Shown here piece after piece: positions 36,801 through 46,600 of a stretch of 64,000 nucleotides of DNA. The DNA comes from Takakia lepidozioides (Eukaryota; Streptophyta; Takakiopsida; Takakiales; Takakiaceae). The stretch's first letter is position 1. Each line of letters opens with the position of its first letter. The DNA lies in contig CM060731.1 of NCBI GenBank assembly GCA_030704615.1, positions 2,852,001-2,916,000 on the forward strand, given 5' to 3'. Under the pieces are notes generated by a model that worked only from the letters and a program-made list of their open reading frames with translations, did not search any database and had not been told where the DNA came from. The translations under genes and the position numbers were made by a program.

Positions 36801-39800
36801 GCATCCCAATTACAATTGGAGGAGAACTCAACGCCCAGGTAAGTGTAGGAAGGGAGGACCGGGATCTCTTGGCTACCCCACTGCCACTTAAGATCACTTC
36901 CTCCCTCTCCTCTGTCGTTGAATGCTACCACTGCACATTTGCTGACATTAGCCTCTAGCCCCCAAAGATCAAAGTATCTCTTCGCGCAATCAATCAACTC
37001 CTGGAGATTGGTTGGAGTCTCCCCTATGCCTGCGAAGTCATCCGCAAACATAAGGGCTGGTATGGTGGTATCACCCACCCTTAACCCAAATCCCTCACTT
37101 TCCACATCCTCGAGGAGTTGATTGATGAAAACATTGAAGAGCAGAGGGGAGAGAGTACATCCTTGAGCTACACCTTGGTCTATGTCAAAGAAGTTGGACT
37201 TCTGTCCGTTAACAGTGACACAGCTTTTGGTGTGAGCATACAAGTTGTGGACAACTCTCCACATCTTTCCCTTGATCCCACAAGACCAGAGGCGGAACCA
37301 TAGGCCATCCCTCCACACTGTGTCATAAGCCTTTTTGACATCCAGGAAAAAGACATAAGTGGGTATCCCTTCTTTTTTTCTTCCTTGGATAATCTGGCTT
37401 AGAGTGAAGATATGATCCACACAGCCCCTGTTTCGCCGAAAGCCAGCTTGGCCTTCGTGGAAACAACCTCTAAACTCCAGATCAACCTCGAGACGAGTAC
37501 TTATAACTCTGCAGAATGTCTTGCCAACAGCATTGAGGAGCGTGATGCCACGGTAGTTCCCCGGTTCTTCTCTGTCACCCTTCTTGTATAGATTGACAAT
37601 GACCCCCTGTCGCCAGCGAAAGGGGATCATTTCAGTCTTCCAGATAAGGTTAAAGAGGAGAACTAGGGCCTCTATCATGGAATCGCCACCGTGCTTGATA
37701 AGCTCGTTGACAATGCCATCAGGTCCACCAGCTTTATATCCATTTAAATGTTCAATTGCTTCCACAATCTCAGAAGAACTAATGGGAGCATTATAAGCCA
37801 TTGAAATATACTCCAGTTCATCAGGGCTGTTTTGAATCATAGGAACAGTTTTTCCAACTGTGTCCCTCCATTCAGCAGAAGACCCCTCACTGTTAGACCT
37901 AGAAGTTCTGCCAAGGATACTGTAGTGAGTTTCAAAGGTTTTGACAATGTCAACCGATGAAGTCACCACTGCACCTTTAGTAGTCTTCAGCGCTTGTACT
38001 TGCTGACCGTTTTTCGGTTTGTACAAACGTTGAAGGGCCAACCAGAATTTCTTGTCATTACCACCATGGTGGTTTGAGTTTATTTCACTGTATAACTTGT
38101 CCCAGTATAATTTCTTCTTAGACCTAACAAGCTGATTGATATCTTTACGGAGCTGGTAGTACCTCGCCCACAATTCTCTGTTGGTTTCCAAATTGCAGCA
38201 CTCTTTATAGAGGGCTCGTCTCTCAGCTATCTTGAGTTTAATCTCATTAGTCCACCAATTAACTGCTCTACCGCAGACAATTAGTTTCCTCCCAATGATC
38301 TTTAGCCACGGAGGAAACGAAACTCTCCCAAGAGTCCACTGCTCTTTCGACTTCATTTCTTGCGTTAACAGAGCGTGATTGAAGTTCTTGGAGCGATTGG
38401 ACAAAATGAGGGAGAGCCTCTTGCAAGGCCTGGACGTACTCAGCCTTGACCTCCTCATTGTGGAATTTTTCTATGCGCCACTTCCGAATCGAACGTTTCA
38501 CACATCTCTTGGTGGTGGGAAAACACCTTTTGATCTCAGTCCAAACCAGGAAGTGGTCAGAGGTACCAATATCAGTTCTGTCAATCAACACATTGGCACA
38601 CTGGGGGAACAAAATTTTGTCCATTATGATATAGTCCACAATGGAACGTTCCCCAGTTTGGGGTTTCTCACGAGTCCACTGCACTTGGTCACCTCTTGTC
38701 CTGTTATTCAAGGTCAAAAGCTGAAGCTCTTCTAGACAGTTAATTAACCGTCTGCCATTAGAATTCAGCTCGTCCTCACCAAAAGGTCCAATGATATCGT
38801 CCTGATGGATCCCTTTGCCCACCCGGGCATTGAAGTCCCCCAATAGTACCACCTGACCTTTGGCAAGGAACGAAGCACAGTCCAGCTTTACATCTTCGAA
38901 GGCCTTGTCTGCGTCAGCACTAAGGGTCCCCTCTGTGGGCATGTAAACACAACCAACAAAGAGGTCCTTTGTACTCATGCCGCCCTTCAAATTCAGTTTT
39001 AGCCAGATACTATGCTCGTACCTCAAACCCTTGTTGATAATTTCACAATTGTCAAACAAGAAATCACGGACAAAGAATCCAACCCCTTTTTGACCGCGTT
39101 TGGCAGAGGCTGCCTTGAGAGTACACATCTTACCTGCCCATTTATAACCAATGACATCTCCAACCAGTTTATCCGACGTTTCCCATGTTTCTTGCCCAGC
39201 ACAGATATGAATATCATTAGTCCGAAGAACTTGTCCCACTTCAAGTTGTTTCCTTTGGTTGGTCAACCCTGAGAAGTTGAAAGTGGCCAGCCGCAAGCCA
39301 GCCCTTTGCGTGTGAATTGTTTGTCGTCTAGGTAGCTTGTGATTGCTCCTGGACGGCCAACCGTTCTGCAAAGGGGGGACAGTTACCCCATGTGTAGATT
39401 TTGCTCGTCTTGTGTAAACTTTGAGAATTGGTAAACCATTCAGGGTACCAAATCTTTCAGTTACACGACACACAGGCTCCGTACACATAGGGGCAGATTG
39501 TCCGTCAGACTGCTTGGGGACAATTACCCCGTGTATAGATTTTGCTCGTCTTGTGTAGACTTTGAGGATTGGTAAACCATTTAGAGTACCAAATCCTTCA
39601 GTTACACGACGTTCAGGCTCTGCACACTTAGGGACAGATTGTCCATCTGACAGCTTGGGGACAATTACCCCATGTATAGAATTTGTTCGTCTTGTGTAAA
39701 CCTTGAGGATTGGTAAACCATTCAGAGTACCAAATCCTTCAGATTCAGGACGTTCAGGTTCCGTACACTTAGGGGCATCTTGTCCTTCTGGCTGTTTGGA

Positions 39801-42524
39801 TTCAACCTCATCCAGAGCATCAAACCGATTAGAAACTCTCAAGTTGAAGTTGTTGCCCTTGGTTGTCTTCCTAGAGCGCCCCATTGAATCACCAATGTCT
39901 AAGACCGCTCTCCAGCCAGTCAAGGGACGAACTTCTTTGAGATTGAATTGATGCGGGACTCTATTAGAAGCACTTTTGGTCATTGCAACCTTCAACGTAC
40001 CCCTGTTATCAAGTCTCGAGATGGTACCATTAGCCATGAAATCCAAGCCTAAGCTAGAGCATGTAGTTTTAAAGGACACATCGTCCATCCTGGGATTCAC
40101 CCCAAAAACTACACATGAAGCCCTAGATTTGGCATAAGTAACCAATTCCCAGGGATCACCCTGAGGAGTGTTGATGTTGATAGGAGCTAAATTTTTGATT
40201 GTTTTCGCAGGCCATAAGTTTAAGCACAGGAACCAACCCGAGCCCAAGTGCCGAGTATGCTAGACAGAGCATACGACTGCCCAATTTGGGCGGAGGGGCT
40301 GCCCCCAAGCGGTAGGAGTCCACTTGTTACCATTCAGAGATCACACTCCAGGGAGTTGCAGGGAATGGCCCGTGTAGGCATATTCTAAAGAGGGAAAGGC
40401 CCCAAGCTTTCCAACTAAATCCAATGCACTACCTTACCTGAAGCAAAGCGCTTCAGGTCGAAACAAACAAGGACACGAGGTCACAAGGCCGGCATTTAGT
40501 CACAGAGACATTAATGTACTCCCGTTTCAAGTCCACCCAATGTCAATAGGCTTCCTAGAGGACAGGGAGACTAAAGACAAAGAGAGAGGGAGAGGGAGAG
40601 AGAGAGAGAGAGAGAGAGAGCTTACATGCCATTCGGGGGCTAATTAGATACATGACCACTGTCATGAAGTAGTAACCAACAGCAATATGCTGTGCCAAAA
40701 ACCGGTCCACCCAGCGCTCATCTCCACCTAGAGCCTGCAACAACAGAGCAACTCCATATGAGCTTTGAAGTTTTGGGCTTTCCTTCAAAAAGCATTTGAC
40801 TAACAGTCCTCTCAAATGACAATGACAGGGTGAAAACTCCTGCTATTCATTCTCCCAAGTAAAACAGAAAGAGCTTAGAGCAACCCTATGGAAAACCACA
40901 TGTCCCCTTGATTTAATGTAGAAGAAAACCTCCATTGTGAGCAGGTGATGCAGTTCATTCCAGCTCTCCGCAAAATGAACCTTCAAATAGTCGGCGCGCC
41001 TCCACCACCCAAAGCTCTCATACATATGTAGTACTGACACAAATGCTACTCAGCCCTCCAACCAATGCACAGTCTCACAGTTTCAGAACCAGTGCACAGG
41101 ATTGAAAAGTTCCTAGAAGCTTCAGCAGTAAATGATGTTGTAGGAGAACAGAACAAAGTGAAAGTGATTTACAGATGACTGTCCACCTTAGACTAGCAAT
41201 TTTCCTCATCATGCAACCATAAGACTGGGATACTAACTCTTCCTGGAGCCAAGAGAGGACTTGCATCAACCAGAGTATGAACCAATTCTAAGATTGCATG
41301 GACAGTCAATACTCCTCTCAATAGATGAAAGTAGACAAAAGTCAACAGAAAGTTCAATGAGCCTGCATCTCAACAGGATAATTTATGGAACTGAACCTGC
41401 ACTGGCGAATCAAGAAGCCTACCAAAGTAGGGGACTCTGGCAATTGTTTCGAGAACATAAAATCGGGCATATAAACGCTTTGCATAGAGACCATCCAATA
41501 CCTTGATCACAGCCTCCTGCAAACAGAATTGCCCAGCCAATGAGACACTGCCCTTCCTTCTTCTCTTACCCTGGAACAATACCCCACTATGCACAGACAT
41601 ATTGCTACCAATTAGACATTTGCCACACTCTGAATGAACACACCCTAGTTAATAGGGATACCCACCAAAACGACAAAACTTTAAAGTAGGGAATAAAGGG
41701 CATACAGTGGCAAGAACGTTGAAAGCTTGCTCAGCTCTAATGACCCACTTTTCAAGGCCTTTTGGAAGGTCTGCATCAGGCTCTACTTGAATCTCCTCCA
41801 CCAAAGCCGCTTGCACCCGTCTCCAACCTCTGTAACATCCAATTTTCACCACACTGCAACTGAAGTGTGCTCTTGATCGGTTGGTTCACGAAAAATCAGT
41901 CCAATCAGCCTAGATGCTCCTAAGGTACGCTTATTTGGGCTCAAAAATTGGCTTTGCAAACAATATGATAAAAATCACACCTTTAAATACACAAGATTCA
42001 TAACACTCCAAAGCATATTGGAGGAAACTACAACATGAACTATTGCATCACAAGAATGAGGAGAGAGCCTTAGCTAATTTGCAAGCGAGATGACTAAGAA
42101 AGGGCAGCCCACGCTCTCATCCTTTGTCTCTCGAAAGAGATCAATGACTTGACTCAGCTGATCCAGCAATTGAATTCCTCCTCAGAGGTCACAACAGATA
42201 TCAATTCCCGAGACAAGTGCTGATTATCTGACACCTGTGCCTGTGTCCGTGAGTAGTAGCAAAACAATCACACAGGGAAAGAGAGAGGATGGAAGAAGGC
42301 GGAAGAAAGGGAGAAGACCTGCCAAAAGAGTGGCTTCTTAGCCGCAAGGATGCACACTCATTGTATAAGCTTTGGGGAAGCTGGTGACTCCTAATTCTCC
42401 GTAGTCGCTGATGAGCTCTAGCAATGGCAACAGATGCGCACACTCCAGTACTTTCGCCGGTGAAAGCACACTGGCTTGTGGCTGGCATAGCCCTCCATGA
42501 CCCACTTGTCAAACTGAGTGACAT
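33833..42524 (-). CDS. PTOX: Plastid terminal oxidase (PTOX / IMMUTANS)
   Basis: Nine exons on the minus strand: 42524-42319, 41829-41706, 41516-41423, 41045-40930, 40734-40626, 35013-34945, 34463-34392, 34277-34230 and 34116-33833; all phases agree, 373 residues (392 if the in-frame ATG at 42581 is used). PTOX is a di-iron plastoquinol oxidase of thylakoids that supports carotenoid desaturation and chlororespiration. Di-iron motifs are present: LETIARVPYF, ESWNELHHLL and REDEAQHC, with the hallmark YESFGWWRRADYLKVHFAE. The Ser/Arg-rich first exon fits a plastid transit peptide; the shorter start MSLSLTSGSW looks more transit-like. The tail after RGNLRSPHS is about 60 residues, with ECAGLLEC resembling the C-terminal cysteine motif of plant PTOX. 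Intron 5 (40625-35014, 5.6 kb) holds a nearly complete LINE in the same orientation. Confidence 0.93.
35130..35519 (+). mobile_element. L1-type LINE relic in PTOX intron 5
   Basis: The frame includes WLPSHQENLSLVFLAYEGGG followed by LQLRNLRFRDKAWSWLW, matching the P....GGLGLRNL...NKALL.KWLW signature after the reverse transcriptase of plant L1 elements. It is short, on the strand opposite to PTOX, and distinct from the larger LINE next to it. Confidence 0.5.
35634..35722 (-). repeat. Duplicated tail unit at the LINE 3' end
   Basis: Two near-identical units of 41 and 47 bases (GCAAACAACRTCTYATGAGT core on the minus strand, then CTCTTTAGCA(A/G)TTGTGG) lie head to tail directly after the conserved LINE 3' end. 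Confidence 0.7.
35705..38458 (-). CDS. LINE reverse transcriptase with C-terminal zinc knuckle
   Basis: Open for 917 codons. It contains the reverse-transcriptase series: GGPDGIVNELIK, the NYRGITLLN block, AGFRRNRGCVDHIFTL, FFLDVKKAYDTVWRDGLW, QGVAQGCTLSPLLFNVFIN, and the catalytic FADD (PALMFADDFAG). Near the end is CNCPLCG followed by HFLIHC, a CCHC knuckle. The first ~65 codons overlap the endonuclease frame and are probably not translated; continuity resumes around CGRAVNWWTNEIKLK. The enzyme would prime cDNA on nicked target DNA. The FADD box and flanking blocks are intact, so this is a young copy. The listed start is the first ATG in frame rather than a likely true start. Confidence 0.85.
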   Translation of the reverse strand: MRRSRLSTSRPCKRLSLILSNRSKNFNHALLTQEMKSKEQWTLGRVSFPPWLKIIGRKLIVCGRAVNWWTNEIKLKIAERRALYKECCNLETNRELWARYYQLRKDINQLVRSKKKLYWDKLYSEINSNHHGGNDKKFWLALQRLYKPKNGQQVQALKTTKGAVVTSSVDIVKTFETHYSILGRTSRSNSEGSSAEWRDTVGKTVPMIQNSPDELEYISMAYNAPISSSEIVEAIEHLNGYKAGGPDGIVNELIKHGGDSMIEALVLLFNLIWKTEMIPFRWRQGVIVNLYKKGDREEPGNYRGITLLNAVGKTFCRVISTRLEVDLEFRGCFHEGQAGFRRNRGCVDHIFTLSQIIQGRKKEGIPTYVFFLDVKKAYDTVWRDGLWFRLWSCGIKGKMWRVVHNLYAHTKSCVTVNGQKSNFFDIDQGVAQGCTLSPLLFNVFINQLLEDVESEGFGLRVGDTTIPALMFADDFAGIGETPTNLQELIDCAKRYFDLWGLEANVSKCAVVAFNDRGEGGSDLKWQWGSQEIPVLPSYTYLGVEFSSNCNWDAHIRKVVQTGKGKALGLTKFFHCRGVNSEVKKTMLCRVIRPALEYGSAIWVDNSNQAKSLESIQVGVLKECMSACSKTANVAVRGEFGIPSLSSRRDEFKVRWWGQLQHMPNTRYPKLIDSISWKQDRPVKQAKSWQKRVEEILKDLDLDPQVLTLLDKSDLEAVVSSAMSVAMRLSDENEVRRKTSLNLFPVCDMGEDILDDLKGLPTLGTRLKFKLRAGSLPLNSKQKQRGKGECNCPLCGQSEDSIHFLIHCPGFSHQRDALFKSIKGIVPVPLFTNFESLEAEPKAQALLRPSFWANHTQQIDACVKGFLEDIWKTRINSLYGGKSYYQRQPLTEVGSVPFVPAQTGRGVNGHKATANNVL
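38268..40247 (-). CDS. LINE N-terminal domain plus AP-type endonuclease
   Basis: Open for 659 codons with no good ATG at its upstream end (40247 is TTG), so the true start may be lost or lie inside. From ~160 to ~300 it carries three copies of a 47-residue repeat (GFGTLNGLPILKVYTRR core). From ~325 the endonuclease follows, with its key residues present: Asn in ATFNFSGL, Glu in GQETWE, Asp/Asn in LLGDFNARVG, and the SDH triad end in GTSDHFLVW. It stops at 38268 just after KDHWEETNC, where the reverse-transcriptase frame takes over. This looks like one ancestral ORF split by a single-base indel. Confidence 0.8.
   Translation of the reverse strand: MGSGWFLCLNLWPAKTIKNLAPININTPQGDPWELVTYAKSRASCVVFGVNPRMDDVSFKTTCSSLGLDFMANGTISRLDNRGTLKVAMTKSASNRVPHQFNLKEVRPLTGWRAVLDIGDSMGRSRKTTKGNNFNLRVSNRFDALDEVESKQPEGQDAPKCTEPERPESEGFGTLNGLPILKVYTRRTNSIHGVIVPKLSDGQSVPKCAEPERRVTEGFGTLNGLPILKVYTRRAKSIHGVIVPKQSDGQSAPMCTEPVCRVTERFGTLNGLPILKVYTRRAKSTHGVTVPPLQNGWPSRSNHKLPRRQTIHTQRAGLRLATFNFSGLTNQRKQLEVGQVLRTNDIHICAGQETWETSDKLVGDVIGYKWAGKMCTLKAASAKRGQKGVGFFVRDFLFDNCEIINKGLRYEHSIWLKLNLKGGMSTKDLFVGCVYMPTEGTLSADADKAFEDVKLDCASFLAKGQVVLLGDFNARVGKGIHQDDIIGPFGEDELNSNGRRLINCLEELQLLTLNNRTRGDQVQWTREKPQTGERSIVDYIIMDKILFPQCANVLIDRTDIGTSDHFLVWTEIKRCFPTTKRCVKRSIRKWRIEKFHNEEVKAEYVQALQEALPHFVQSLQELQSRSVNARNEVERAVDSWESFVSSVAKDHWEETNCLR
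39368..39790 (-). repeat. Three tandem 141-bp units inside the LINE frame
   Basis: The word TTGCTCGTCTTGTGTA (or TTGTTCGTCTTGTGTA) starts at 39401, 39542 and 39683, exactly 141 bases apart, and surrounding sequence repeats with few changes. 141 is a multiple of three, so the reading frame is kept and each unit encodes 47 residues. Confidence 0.9.
40581..40620. repeat. GA-rich tract beside the PTOX exon 5 donor
   Basis: An imperfect (GA)n / GAGGGA run. On the transcript it is a CT tract beginning about six bases after the intron 5 GT. Confidence 0.9.
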
Positions 42525-43689
42525 AGTGTACTCGCTTCTTTCCTTGACCACGCCTCTGAAAAGTAGTAGTTGCAGAGTCACCCAAAATGCGATCGCTGCA
42601 GAAATGAGCTCAAATAAGACAGATACTCCAAGTCCACCACAACCACCTCAGGTATTGCACGGGACTGATCAAATTCCCCCAAACTCAACCTCGACTCACT
42701 GTTCTCTCTCACTGTTCCTAGTGGGAGGGGTGCGAGAAGTTTAATGAGAACAACTGTACACGACAAGAACCCGGATGTTTTCTACTTGTCTTCCCCAGGA
42801 ATCTCTCCAAGATATGTCCGGGGAGGATTCGTATCATAACATAAATACTCTTTTCAGCATGCGATTTTGAATTCTCCTAAGTTCGAAAAACTAAGCATTC
42901 GTAACCAAGGCCCACTCTTTGTTCTTTTTCTTACTGAAATTTCTTCTTTGACAAGTTGTGATACTCAACTTGAGTCATAGAGGACTACAGTACTTTACAG
43001 TTCTTGAGGTCAAATCTCTATCGTCCGAAACTGCTTGTAGGCGGTAGGGATTTGTCCAACAGCATGGGTTGCAAGGAAAAGAGTCATGGCCGAGAAATGG
43101 ACGGTGGGGGAACATTTGATAAATCCTTGAAAAAAATGCAACTCAAGGGCGCATGCAGCTATGATCGCAGTGCAGAGCAGAGCACAGAATTTACTGACAT
43201 GTCTCTTGCACTTTTTGCAGTCTTGTAATCTGCACATTCAGTGCCGTCCTTGATCTGCGATGACTGGTGCTGAACTGGGCGCTTAAGAGTAGTCGTAGGA
43301 ATTGTGTGGGTTTTTTGTTAGTTAGCCTGTGACCAGCATCTGCCTCTTGGTCTGTGATGGTAACAGATGCAACGGAATTATCTTGTTTTGAAGGTGGAGA
43401 GAGTGGCAAGGATGGATTTCCAATTGGTTGCTGTGAGTGGCAATCTCTAGGGTTTATGATCACGTGTTTCAGCATCCGTGCATTGTTCAACTGTGCTACG
43501 CCACTGATGATGGCGACGGATGGTGCGAGATAGTTGTAGAAGACGCCAGGGACTGGTTATTCATACCTGGGCAGCGATGGGGCGGGAAGGTTTGCAGTGG
43601 GGTGAGAGAGTTACTTTCTTGGGAGGCAGCGGGTGAGGGGCATCTCGTTGTCCACCAGAAGCCCAATTGGAAGCTGAGCAGCTGTAATA
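42525..43689. promoter_or_regulatory. Spacer between two divergent genes (possible bidirectional promoter)
   Basis: PTOX is transcribed leftwards and the 942-aa gene rightwards from this 1.17 kb interval. It should contain both promoters and leaders. No individual element was assigned. Confidence 0.4.
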
Positions 43690-46600
43690 ATGGAGGAAGA
43701 AATTGAAACTCTCAGTAAGAGAAAGGGCTCCCGGCTGGAACACAAAGAACAGGAAGAGGAAGAGGACAAGTTGGGACGGGCCCAATGCCTTACTCGTGAT
43801 TCTCTATCAGGTCCGAGTAAGCAAGGGAAGAAAGATACAGGCATTAGTGAAGTGGAGGTGGTTGAAGAAGATGCAGTAGGTGACAAGAGTGGAGATGATG
43901 GAAACGGAGGGGTGGAGGAGGCTAAAAAAGGTTCTGATTTGTCCTCCGCAGGTAGGCTAGACTATCAAGCAATGGCTTCCTTTACACCCCTGGAAGGCTC
44001 AAACTTGTCACTGGAGAGAAGGAGAGCTTTGAACTTGAGTTCGTCTCCCAGTGTATATGAACTCTCCCCTGCATCCCCCATCCCTTTCCTAAGCTCCTCA
44101 TCCCCTCCTATAACGAGTGTTCTGTGGGAATCTCATCCAGCACCAGATAGAAGAGGTGGTGGGTGTTGCGAGGAGGGGCACGGAGGCACTTTCGGGCAAG
44201 ACGACCAGCTCTCCCATCCTGAAGCCATGCTGTCGTCACCCGGGTCAGATGCAGATAACTGCCACACGGAGTTAAGACTTCCCCGGGGCATGCTCTTCTA
44301 CGCACATACGAAGGGAGGTTCTGGACACCGAGAGAAAGCCGCACTAATCGAGGCATCTCTGCGCCACGTTCTCTCTGATCCTGTAACGTGAGTGCATTCC
44401 CTTTCTGTCAGTATGAACCTTTTTGACAAATTGTAGAGATTACCCTTCATACGGCTTGCCCAATTTACTGCTATTTCTTTATCATGCTTTCTTGAGTTTG
44501 TCATGCTTCTGTCTTCCCATCTTTGGAGTAGGAACCCTTTTCCATTTTCTTGCTGTATTGCGTTATGCTCTTTTTGAATTGATGCTTGCTCCAAGTTCAC
44601 TTGCTTTACAGCTTCTGTACCTGCTAAAAGAATTAGGATAGGCTCCTCCATCCCATACATGACAGGTCCACTTTAACGCTGTTAGAACTTTGAGGGTTAT
44701 CTGATTCTAACTCTGTTCACAGTTGGAAGGTGTCAACTGTGAACACGAAGTGTGAATGTATGCAGAAACTTCCCCTTGTCTGGTATTTACTGGGAAATAG
44801 TGAGCCCTTAGGACTTCTCATTTTTATGTTTTGTTTACTTAGAAACATTCAGCTTGCTTGGGCACCTGTGTGTCCGTGAAGGTGAGGACAATCTATAGCC
44901 AGGCTGCTTGAAAATGCCACCTACATTAGTGGATTGCGCCCAATCTGTTTGGCTGGGAATGTTTTGAAGAGGAATTTTGTACAAGCTCTCCACCATCCCT
45001 CACTTTGCTCACTGGATGGCCACTGACTGTAGGTGTCTGGATGTGCCAGGGGAACATTTATGGACGATGCCATGGTAGCAAGGTGTGGACATTCATTTGG
45101 GAGTGCTAGCCTGATTGCCGTGCGTGAGACGGTACCACCATGTAACTTACTGCTGTGAAGTGGTTGTCTTAGCCTCAAGCCTTCCAATGATCTCTACATA
45201 GCTCTCTACCATGTGCGCTCATTAGAGACTGCAGTACATAATGTTGTTGGGCCATATGTAGCTGTAATTTATGTTTGACTTGTTTGTAAGGTGCGGAAGT
45301 TTTTGAAACTTGTTACCCATGCTAGGAAATAATTTGTAAGAGCTTGAGTCACCTAGATGATGCAAGCCAAGGAATTGCTTCATTTGCTCATTGGGTGGAG
45401 CATGTTGGATGGCTGTTGCAGAGCACATGCATGCATTGCGGGGCAGCTATTCCTGTAGACTCACTGGTTCCAAATTACGGTGAGTGACATTATTAGTCGA
45501 CACCATTTTTCTTTGGGTTAGCGTGCATTGTGCTAGAAACATTCTTGTTTCTTACATTGTTCAAAGGGTACCTGTTTCTGACTCTGGGTATGTGCTGGCT
45601 GCGCTGCAAGATATACAGCCATGCAGGGGGTTGACGTGTTGGTTCTGTGTCTTGCAGCACTTCGGGCAGCAGTGCAGGCGTTCAAGCGAGAAGATCAGAT
45701 GTGGGGGCTTACCTCAATGAAGGCAGCCAAGAGGAGGAGGGAACAACTTGAGCAGCCTGAGGGGTCAGATTTAAAGAGGCTGGCTCGGGTATGCTGGTGT
45801 ACCAGTGAGTCTGTAGTTTACAATGTTGAGCCTAGTTTAGTTACTCTGGGATCCGGTGCAGAGTGATGGTGCTGTGTTGTGCTGTTTGCCATAAAGGGCA
45901 TGGGACTAAATGACTTCATTGCAGGATCAGTTTGTTGCACGCGAACAGACATCGCCAACAGAGGGTTCACGGCCAAGGGGTGTCCAGTTCCCTTTTTCTG
46001 TTAGTGACCGGGTCCTCATCAAGGTATGTCACATGGTTGCTAGCCCTGCTTGGATGCTATTCTGAGCAGATGGCTGCTGCTTAGTAATGGGCAAGCAGCC
46101 TTCACAGGTCTGAAGTGCATCTTCTTTTGGAGCTGCTTGCATTTACTTCCTCCTCTCTGCTTATTATACAGTTTTCCAAGCTCAATGTGCCCTGTTTGTC
46201 AAACTTATGATTGATGTATAATTTTGGCGACTCTGTCTGTGATAGGGTAACAAAAGGACTCCAGAACGCTTTGTTGGGAGGGAGGCAGTTATTACGACTC
46301 AGTGCCTGAATGGATGGTATGGCTTAATTCTCCATTATTCCTCAGGGAGAAATAATGTTACTAGTGACTGAACTTGGGTATGTTTTTTTTATATAGGGGT
46401 GGACCTGTGTGGATCTGCACTTGAGAGATGATGGTTCATGAAGGTGTGTCAGAGGACAGCCTTGGTTGTCTATCTGAAATGTTTCACCATGTGATAACAA
46501 GGTGGTTTGTAATTATCTCTAGGTACTTGGTGAGGACATTGGACAACGGTGAGAGTGTGCGATTACAGTACCGCTCTCTGCAAAAATTAGGAGGTCAGCT

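Larger units (their letters stand above)
35620..40550 (-). mobile_element. Nearly complete non-LTR retrotransposon (LINE) in PTOX intron 5
   Basis: About 4.9 kb holding an N-terminal domain, an APE-type endonuclease, a reverse transcriptase and a C-terminal zinc knuckle, in two overlapping frames (see the two CDS entries). The 3' terminus (minus strand ...GGCCACAAGGCTACGGCAAAC) is shared with fragments at 18.9, 59.1-59.5 and 59.6-60.0 kb. There is no poly(A) tail. The 5' boundary near 40550 and the 3' boundary near 35620 are estimates; target-site duplications were not established. Confidence 0.85.
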
